From assembly GCF_023155095.1 (NCBI RefSeq), contig NZ_JAKNDA010000004.1, positions 62,001 to 126,000 of the forward strand: 64,000 bases of DNA, read 5' to 3'. How positions within the stretch are numbered: the first letter of the stretch is position 1; each line of letters starts with the position of its first letter. The DNA is from Idiomarina aminovorans. Its GTDB lineage: Bacteria > Pseudomonadota > Gammaproteobacteria > Enterobacterales > Alteromonadaceae. Of this stretch, positions 58,311 through 64,000 are shown one piece after another. Position numbers and translations under genes: made by a program. A model generated the notes under the pieces. That model was not told the origin of the DNA and searched no databases. It was given only the letters and a program-made list of their open reading frames with translations.

Positions 58311-58484
58311 TTCGGCACAAAACGATCACTTTTTGTGACTTTCAGCGCTGCCAGATTGGTAATGCCATAATACATAAAACAGTGAAGGCACTGAACGACC
58401 ATGCGGTCTTTATAGCGCCAATTGCGGCCAGCAACTGTGACAGGCTATAATCCGCCCTCTTTCATCGCCTCTAAAGGATCTGAT

Positions 58485-58823
58485 ATGAGCAGTTTTCCGG
58501 CCTGTCCTGAATGCAATTCAAGCTTCACCTACCATGATGGTAACTTATTAATTTGCCCCGAATGCGGACATGAATGGTCTGAAAATGAGCCGAAAACCAC
58601 CAATGACGCCCCCTCTTTTCGTGATGCTAACGGCACACCGCTCGAAGACGGCGATACAGTCACTGTTATTAAAGATCTTAAAATTAAAGGTTCTTCTTCA
58701 GTCGTTAAAGTCGGCACGAAAGTTAAAAATATCCGTTTAATTGAAGGTGATCATGACATCGATTGTAAAATTGATGGTATTGGTGCCATGAAACTGAAAT
58801 CTGAATTTGTTAAAAAGGTCTAA
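58485..58823 (+). CDS. yjdM: YjdM (PhnA) family zinc-ribbon protein
   Basis: The 112-residue protein begins with a zinc ribbon (CPECN and CPECG, residues about 7-30), followed by the compact beta domain of the YjdM/PhnA family ([28 protein letters not shown]). The family is misnamed for alkylphosphonate use; its activity is unknown. I chose the ATG at 58485 because AAAGGA lies 10 bases upstream and homologues begin MSxFPxCPxC; an in-frame ATG at 58422 adds 21 non-conserved residues. It is likely co-transcribed with the phosphatase-like gene 21 bases downstream. Confidence 0.92.
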   Translation: MSSFPACPECNSSFTYHDGNLLICPECGHEWSENEPKTTNDAPSFRDANGTPLEDGDTVTVIKDLKIKGSSSVVKVGTKVKNIRLIEGDHDIDCKIDGIGAMKLKSEFVKKV

Positions 58824-58844
58824 AATCGGATACTGGAATTTATT

Positions 58845-60053
58845 ATGAAAATACTGTTGGCAGTTTGTCTCGTCGTTTTTTCTTCCTTTACCTTCGGTAA
58901 AAGTAATGAGCAAACTGTGGTGCTTATTTCAATTGACGGCTTTCGTCATGACTACATTGAAAAGCACGATGCTAAGAACATCGCTAAGCTGGCCGAACAG
59001 GGCGTTCGAAGTGAAGGCCTTATTCCGGTTTATCCGTCAAAGACCTTTCCTAATCATTTATCTATTATTACTGGGCGTTATCCCACGAACCACGGTCTGG
59101 TCGATAATAATTTTTACGACACCGAGCGCCAGCAAAAATACAGTATGGGTGATGGTTTAGAAGACAGCAGCTGGATAACCGCGTTACCTTTGTGGAACCT
59201 TGCGGAATTCCAAGGTGTTAAAGCAGCGACTTTCTTTTGGCCTGAATCTGATGCTCGTATTAATGGTCGGACGCCCAGTTATTTCTATCATTACAGTACT
59301 CCCGTTCCTAATCGCCAGCGAGTCGATCAAATTATTGAATGGTTACAATTACCGGAACAAGCTCGTCCCAGACTTGTCACCGGGTATTTTTCAGTGGTTG
59401 ACAGTATGGGACACCGTTTTGGTCCGGACTCTAAACAGGTTAAAGGCGCGGTAAAACATGTTGATGAGCTTATTGGCGAGTTATGGCAACGTCTGCAAAC
59501 TGAAGTAGACCCATCAGTAAACCTGGTGCTGGTTTCCGATCACGGCATGGCACCTATTCTCGCCGATAAAATGATGGAAGTTGACGAGCTGAGCATTGAC
59601 GACAATTTATTCACTGTTATTAATGCTCAGACTCGTCTGCTTATTTACGCCAACCAAGGAACCTCTGAGCAACAGGTTAAGTCGCTACGCACACGCCTTA
59701 CTGAGATGACAAATATGGCGTTTCATGTAGAGTCAGAAAAACAGTTGGCAAAAAGACACTTTACCGACGGCCCTCGCGTACCGGCTATTGTATTAGGCAC
59801 TAAAGCCCCTGATACCTTTGCCACCCGACCAGCAGAGCAGCGCTCAGATGGCGGTACCCACGGCTATTACGGTACGCGGGAGATGGATGGTTTTTTCGTT
59901 GCGACGGGTCCTGCGTTGGATAACAACAAAAAAATTGAGCGTTTTGAGAACATCCATATTTACCCCATGCTTGCCGGGCTGCTTGGCTTAGAACTTCTTA
60001 CCGAAATTGATGGGCGGGCAGACGTGCTTCAGCCAATTCTTGAAACCGATTAA
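58845..60053 (+). CDS. Secreted alkaline-phosphatase-superfamily nucleotide pyrophosphatase/phosphodiesterase
   Basis: The 402-residue protein has a signal peptide (cut near TFG) and the NPP family layout. VLISIDGFRHDY gives the first metal Asp, and YPSKTFPNHLSIITGRYPTNHGL contains the nucleophilic Thr. VVDSMGHRFGP, VLVSDHGMAP and GGTHGYYGTREMDGFF add further metal ligands. It probably cleaves nucleotide or phosphodiester substrates in the periplasm. It follows yjdM closely. Confidence 0.9.
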   Translation: MKILLAVCLVVFSSFTFGKSNEQTVVLISIDGFRHDYIEKHDAKNIAKLAEQGVRSEGLIPVYPSKTFPNHLSIITGRYPTNHGLVDNNFYDTERQQKYSMGDGLEDSSWITALPLWNLAEFQGVKAATFFWPESDARINGRTPSYFYHYSTPVPNRQRVDQIIEWLQLPEQARPRLVTGYFSVVDSMGHRFGPDSKQVKGAVKHVDELIGELWQRLQTEVDPSVNLVLVSDHGMAPILADKMMEVDELSIDDNLFTVINAQTRLLIYANQGTSEQQVKSLRTRLTEMTNMAFHVESEKQLAKRHFTDGPRVPAIVLGTKAPDTFATRPAEQRSDGGTHGYYGTREMDGFFVATGPALDNNKKIERFENIHIYPMLAGLLGLELLTEIDGRADVLQPILETD

Positions 60054-60182
60054 TTATCGTCAAGTTGCGGTGTTTTAGGCTTTTCTTATTGTCCGTTTGT
60101 AAAGATCTCTAAAAACAATAGCGCCAGGCGTTCCCTGTAACTATAGTCCTGTTTTAAGCAACTTTCTTCAGGAGGAGGGACT

Positions 60183-61388
60183 GTGGAAATACCCAATATG
60201 CTGACCATTGTCGCTGCACTATGGGTTGTTCTTGTCATTGCCGGCTTTTTCGAGGCCGTTCGGCACTGGGCGTTGGTTCGGAAAATTCCGGTTCGGGTTC
60301 ATGTTAATGGTACCCGCGGAAAAACCAGCGTTACCCGGTTAATCGCTGCCGGATTGCGTAGTGGCGGGAAACGAATCTGCGCCAAAACAACCGGCTCAGC
60401 AGCCGCTATTACCGACCCCGAAGGCCGGGAATTTCCTATTTACCGCATTAGCGGTGCCAATATTATTGAACAAATGCGTACCCTAAAAAGAATGGCTGCA
60501 TTAAAACCTGAAATTGTGGTTATAGAATGTATGGCACTGCAGCCCCAGTACCAGTCGCTCAGCGAATTACGCATGGTGCGTTCAACAGTTGGTGTCATTA
60601 CCAACGCTCGCGCGGACCATTTAGATGTTATGGGTCCGGGAGAAAACGACGTAGCCTTAGCTTTGGCAGGCAGCACCCCCATTAAAGGCGACTTATTCAC
60701 CGCCGAACGCGACTTACTCGATGTATTTAAACACTCCTGCAAAGACCGTAAAAGCCAGTTGCATGGCGTAACAGAAGACGAAGTGAATGGTATCACTGAA
60801 GAAACCATGAAGCGTTTCCGCTATGCAGAGCATGCGGAGAATGTGGCACTGGCACTCAATGTTTGCGAACACCTTGGCGTAAACCGGGAAAAAGCCTTAG
60901 ACGGCATGGTTGCACTAGAACCCGAGGCCGGTGCTATGCAGGTTCTTCATGTTAATTATTTCAAACGCGAAATTGTGTTTGTTAACGCTTTTGCTGCCAA
61001 CGACCCTGAATCTACCGGTCGTATCTGGGAAAACATGCTGGAGAAATATGGCCAAGGCCGCCGCAAAATCGTCTTGATTAACTGCCGCGCCGACCGCCCT
61101 CATCGTTCTCAGCAAATGGCCGAAGACGCCGTCAACTGGAGCCAGGCTGACAAGTATCTGCTGATGGGCTCCGGCACCTTTATCTTTGTCCGTAATGCCG
61201 TGAAATATGGCATGGACCCAGAAAAATTATTAGTCATGGAAAATGCTCATATGACCGAAATAACCGAAACAATTTTAGAAGAGTCCGGCAGCAGCGCATT
61301 AGTTGTTGGCATGTGCAATATTCATGGCGGTGGCGAAGAAGTCGCTCGCTTCTTCCAGAACCGGGCAATCAAGGAGGAAGATCTATGA
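60183..61388 (+). CDS. pgsB: Poly-gamma-glutamate synthase subunit PgsB/CapB
   Basis: PgsB is the ATP-dependent ligase, related to Mur ligases, that joins glutamate through gamma-carboxyl groups. The 401-residue protein has an N-terminal membrane helix (MLTIVAALWVVLVIAGFF) and the P-loop HVNGTRGKTSVTRLI (Gly43-Thr48), with VIECMALQPQYQ and ITNARADHLDVMGPG beyond. The start is GTG at 60183, with a very strong AGGAGGAGGGA ribosome site. Its end overlaps the pgsC start by 4 bases. The gene opens a pgsB-pgsC-third-gene operon; pgsA is not present. Confidence 0.93.
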   Translation: MEIPNMLTIVAALWVVLVIAGFFEAVRHWALVRKIPVRVHVNGTRGKTSVTRLIAAGLRSGGKRICAKTTGSAAAITDPEGREFPIYRISGANIIEQMRTLKRMAALKPEIVVIECMALQPQYQSLSELRMVRSTVGVITNARADHLDVMGPGENDVALALAGSTPIKGDLFTAERDLLDVFKHSCKDRKSQLHGVTEDEVNGITEETMKRFRYAEHAENVALALNVCEHLGVNREKALDGMVALEPEAGAMQVLHVNYFKREIVFVNAFAANDPESTGRIWENMLEKYGQGRRKIVLINCRADRPHRSQQMAEDAVNWSQADKYLLMGSGTFIFVRNAVKYGMDPEKLLVMENAHMTEITETILEESGSSALVVGMCNIHGGGEEVARFFQNRAIKEEDL

Positions 61389-61960
61389 TTGCATTAAACA
61401 TTCTGGCCGTTGCCATTGGGGTCGGCTTATTTTTTACCTTATTACTGACTCAAACCTTGGGCTTGGCCGCTGGCGGCTTGGTTGTCCCTGGTTATGTTGC
61501 ATTACAGCTGACTGACCCTTTAAGCTTGGCTATCACGCTTGTTGCTGCGCTAATCACCTATCTCATTGTCAGAATTATTGCCAGCTTCGCTATTATCTAT
61601 GGCCGTCGCCAAACTATTATTATGATTCTTACCGGGTATCTCATTGCCGGCTTGATGGATTTTTTCCTTGGCAACCTCGTTAATTGGGTAGATTTGCAAA
61701 TGATTGCAGGCGGCGATGATGCTCAGGCTCAAATCGCCACGCTGGAATCCAGCTTTATGATGTCAATTATGGAAAGCAGCATCATTGGTTATATTATTCC
61801 CGGGCTTATTGCTATTTGGTTTGACCGGCAAGGCGTTCTACAAACCTTATGTGGACTCGCGGTAACCGCCGTATTGGTTCGACTGGCACTTATTGTGATT
61901 ATGCCGGAATCATTACAAATGTACGAAGCAAGCCAAGCCTTTCAGATGCCGGGCTGGTAA
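61385..61960 (+). CDS. pgsC: Poly-gamma-glutamate synthase membrane subunit PgsC/CapC
   Basis: The 191-residue protein has about five hydrophobic segments, with the PgsC signature TLGLAAGGLVVPGYVALQL near residue 25 and YLIVRIIASFAIIYGRRQTIIMILTGYL. PgsC partners PgsB in the membrane synthase. I start at the ATG 61385 (MIALNILAVAIG), preceded by GGAGGA and overlapping the end of pgsB; the upstream frame is out of the family pattern. It has an extra amphipathic insert around DDAQAQIATLE compared with the roughly 150-residue Bacillus PgsC. Confidence 0.92.
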   Translation: MIALNILAVAIGVGLFFTLLLTQTLGLAAGGLVVPGYVALQLTDPLSLAITLVAALITYLIVRIIASFAIIYGRRQTIIMILTGYLIAGLMDFFLGNLVNWVDLQMIAGGDDAQAQIATLESSFMMSIMESSIIGYIIPGLIAIWFDRQGVLQTLCGLAVTAVLVRLALIVIMPESLQMYEASQAFQMPGW

Positions 61961-61974
61961 CAGGAGGACCAATT

Positions 61975-63126
61975 ATGAGTAGTTTCACAAAGATTTACTG
62001 GCGTTCTTCGGGCGTACCAACCTGGGGGTTAATTTTTCTCATCGTGCTGTCGGTCATTGTTATGGTTGCCGCGGAAAACGTAAAACAACGTGACCCGGTA
62101 GTAGATGACAACTACGCAACCATGGTTAACGCTGCAAAAATTATGCGCGAAGGCATGCAGGTTCTAAAGCCACTGCGAGCGCAAATAGCCCCCATTAACC
62201 CTGAATTTGATCCGCAACGCTCTGGTTTCGTTGGTTTAGAAAACAGTATTGTTACGACCAATCATGGCGGACGCGAATCAAAACAAACCACCGTTAATCC
62301 CAACTGGGCCGCTGTAGCCGTTAAACTGATGGCAGACGCCGGCGTAAAACAGGGAGATTTAGTTGCCGTTACCGTATCAGGCTCTTTCCCTGCCCTGAAC
62401 CTTGCCGTTTACTCTGCCATTGAGGCAATGGAAGCCGAAGCCGTAATTATTGCATCCGCATCATCGTCACAATGGGGGGCTAACGTACCCAATTTCCTGT
62501 GGCTGGATATGGAGCGCGAGCTTCGCAACGCCGGAGTGCTCTCTTTAAAGCCGGTTTATGCGTCTATCGGCGGTATTGAAGACCGTGGCATTGGTATCCC
62601 TGAAGACGGTATTAATTCAATACGTAATAGTATTGAGAATGCTGGCATTAACTTAATTGAGCCAGCCAACTATCAAGAAGCGGTTGCTGATCGTATTGCC
62701 ATCTTCCGTGAGTATTCGGCCGATCGTCAGTACAAAGCGTTCGTCAACGCGGGCGGTGGCGCGACCATTGTCGGTCCTCCGGGTATTGATGACCTGTTCA
62801 AGTCAGGCTTACAGGAAGACGCCCCTTCACGCGCTTTTGCTGTGGATACCGTAATGGGTTATTTCTTACAGGAAGATATTCCGGGCATTCATTTCATTGG
62901 TATTAAAACCATGGCCGAGCGCCACGGGCTGCCGTTAATGCCCCCCGAAGTCGTTCCTGTTGGTAACGGCGGCGTTTATTCGGCCACTATTTATAACCGT
63001 TGGTTAGCGCTTGGCTTAGGTGTCGGATTGTTCGCCATGACCTGGCTTATCGTTCGCTCAGCGCGTATCACCAGCTTGTGGCGCCGCACCGGTGAGAGCG
63101 GTAAAAGCACAAAGCCTATGGTTTAA
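61975..63126 (+). CDS. Third protein of the poly-gamma-glutamate operon (PgsW-like)
   Basis: The 383-residue protein has an N-terminal membrane helix (about 16-34), a large extracytoplasmic domain and a second hydrophobic helix near residue 345, with a short basic C-terminal tail. The strong CAGGAGG ribosome site lies 7 bases before the ATG. Motifs include VGLENSIVTTNHGGRESKQT and FVNAGGGATIVGPPGIDDLF, which recall a conserved 'poly-gamma-glutamate system' family encoded with pgsB and pgsC in Gram-negatives; I do not know its biochemistry. It may replace PgsA in export, anchoring or cleavage of the polymer. Confidence 0.75.
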   Translation: MSSFTKIYWRSSGVPTWGLIFLIVLSVIVMVAAENVKQRDPVVDDNYATMVNAAKIMREGMQVLKPLRAQIAPINPEFDPQRSGFVGLENSIVTTNHGGRESKQTTVNPNWAAVAVKLMADAGVKQGDLVAVTVSGSFPALNLAVYSAIEAMEAEAVIIASASSSQWGANVPNFLWLDMERELRNAGVLSLKPVYASIGGIEDRGIGIPEDGINSIRNSIENAGINLIEPANYQEAVADRIAIFREYSADRQYKAFVNAGGGATIVGPPGIDDLFKSGLQEDAPSRAFAVDTVMGYFLQEDIPGIHFIGIKTMAERHGLPLMPPEVVPVGNGGVYSATIYNRWLALGLGVGLFAMTWLIVRSARITSLWRRTGESGKSTKPMV

Positions 63127-63134
63127 CTCCATGT

Positions 63135-63160
63135 TGGGAGCAAGTTAAGTCTTGCTCCCA
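63135..63160. terminator. Bidirectional terminator between the pgs operon and the LOG gene
   Basis: A 10-bp perfect stem (63135-63144 with 63151-63160) with a 6-base loop is followed by a T6 run on the plus strand. The loop contains the stop codon of the convergent LOG gene, so it mainly serves the pgs operon. Confidence 0.82.
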
Positions 63161-64000
63161 TTTTTTAAGTCATAATAATGGCAAATAGCCTGCCAGGCTT
63201 CTTCAGCGGTATCCAATATTTGGAACAAAGCTAAGTCCTGCTCGGCAATCGTGCCCTCTTCTACCAGCAAGTCAAAGTCTATCAGTCTGCTCCAAAACTC
63301 AGAGCCAACCAGCACAATGGGTACCGGCTCTGACTTTTTGGTTTGTACCAGAGTTAAGGTTTCAAACAACTCATCGAGCGTGCCAAAACCACCGGGAAAG
63401 GCAACTAACGCACGGGCACGTTGTAAAAAATGCATTTTGCGGATAGCAAAATAATGAAACTGAAAGCAGTATTCCGGCGTTATGTAAGGGTTCGGTTTTT
63501 GCTCGCGAGGTAAGACAATATTAAGCCCGATACTCTTACCACCGGCCTCCATAGCTCCGCGGTTAGCGGCTTCCATAATGCCCGGACCACCACCACTGAC
63601 AATCATCAGGTTCTCCTCATGATGCCGAAGATTATGCTCCGTCGCTATACGCGAAAAGTCCATAGCCTGCTGATAGTAAGCGCTATTTTTCAATGCCCGC
63701 TGAGCGTTTTTTAGCTTGTCTTTTAAGCTGTCGTTATTCGGCTCTGCTGCTAAAGCTTGTTCCGCAATACTAAGGTCGTGCTGAGCCTGCTCAGGGGATA
63801 AAAACCGAGCACTTCCAAACACGACAATTGTGGCGTCTATCTGGTGCTTTTCCAGGGTCAGCTCAGGCTTTAGATACTCCAGTTGCAAGCGTACCGCTCG
63901 CAAATTGTCTTGCAGTAAGAATTCATTATCGGCAAATGCCAGCTTAAACGAGCCTTGCCCCTCTATTTTTGCAATAGATTCTTCCGACTGTGTTGCTGAA
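63145..64000 (-). CDS. LOG-family protein (TIGR00730 type), 5' end beyond the right edge
   Basis: The reading frame stays open from the stop at 63145 to the right edge (about 285 codons), so the start is outside the window. The protein has the Rossmann-like LOG fold with VSGGGPGIMEAANRGA and PGGFGTLDELFETLTL, which carry the conserved PGGxGTxxE active site of cytokinin-nucleotide phosphoribohydrolase-type enzymes. The long N-terminal region (FADNEFLLQDNLRAVRLQLE) marks the longer bacterial subgroup. It probably hydrolyses nucleoside monophosphates to base and ribose phosphate; cytokinin as substrate is unlikely here. Confidence 0.9.
   Translation of the reverse strand, partial: SATQSEESIAKIEGQGSFKLAFADNEFLLQDNLRAVRLQLEYLKPELTLEKHQIDATIVVFGSARFLSPEQAQHDLSIAEQALAAEPNNDSLKDKLKNAQRALKNSAYYQQAMDFSRIATEHNLRHHEENLMIVSGGGPGIMEAANRGAMEAGGKSIGLNIVLPREQKPNPYITPEYCFQFHYFAIRKMHFLQRARALVAFPGGFGTLDELFETLTLVQTKKSEPVPIVLVGSEFWSRLIDFDLLVEEGTIAEQDLALFQILDTAEEAWQAICHYYDLKNGSKT

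Noticed and set aside
58217-58402. 61-codon minus-strand frame in the gap before the ATP-grasp gene
   Set aside because: It overlaps a more plausible 40-codon frame, has no ribosome site and ends in a Cys-rich tail without family features.
60054-60182. Promoter for pgsB with TATAGT near 60140
   Set aside because: A -10-like TATAGT exists but there is no matching -35 at the right distance, so I did not list it as a feature.

Overview
The window looks like a chromosomal segment of a halophilic marine gammaproteobacterium of the Alteromonadales, most likely Idiomarina (close to I. loihiensis). The reasons are a canonical photoactive yellow protein gene next to its chromophore ligase, several large TonB-dependent receptors, a BCCT osmolyte transporter, an NhaC-type antiporter, and the core clusters rho/ubiD/fre, trxA/rhlB/gppA, ubiEJB-tatABC and gmk-rpoZ-spoT arranged as in gammaproteobacteria. 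I recognised the genus by eye and did not search a database. I found no tRNA, rRNA, IS element, prophage or CRISPR array. Coding density is high and almost all genes are intact.

Layout. 1-12.9 kb: the end of a lipoprotein gene, an M16 metallopeptidase lipoprotein, NADP-glutamate dehydrogenase, a diguanylate cyclase, a YaiI-type protein, a 1-Cys peroxiredoxin, an operon of ferrochelatase, membrane aspartic protease and a secreted protein, two membrane proteins, the tRNA hydroxylase TrhO, and Dps. 13-21 kb: a TonB receptor, then a minus-strand thiamine-uptake operon. It has a visible promoter, a TPP riboswitch and a ribosome-binding-site hairpin, followed by a TonB receptor, a thiamine-binding protein, a PnuC/PnuT permease, a ThiK-like kinase and an MFS permease. 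21-44 kb is mostly housekeeping: fre-ubiD-rho, trxA, rhlB-gppA, hemB, a 7TM diguanylate cyclase, tatD-tatCBA-ubiB-ubiJ-ubiE, recG, a GNAT-nitrilase fusion, an NhaC antiporter, ridA-spoT-rpoZ-gmk.

44-54 kb is accessory: a CynX-like exporter and a TetR regulator, then the photoreceptor module. That module is pyp, the coumarate-CoA ligase gene coupled to it, and a convergent PAS-PAS protein whose GGDEF domain is degenerate. After it come a BetT-like carrier, a MaoC-type protein, a secreted amidohydrolase and an MliC/META lipoprotein whose reading frame ends at a slippery A7 tract. 55-64 kb: a FecA-like receptor behind Fur-like repeats, an ATP-grasp ligase with a tiny membrane-peptide ORF in front, a YjdM zinc-ribbon protein, an ectonucleotide pyrophosphatase-type enzyme, a three-gene poly-gamma-glutamate operon (pgsB, pgsC and a third membrane protein, no pgsA), and a LOG-family protein cut by the right edge.

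The most distinctive systems are the blue-light receptor module (its tyrosine ammonia-lyase is not in the window), the riboswitch-controlled thiamine scavenging operon with an extra MFS gene, and the pgsA-less poly-gamma-glutamate operon.
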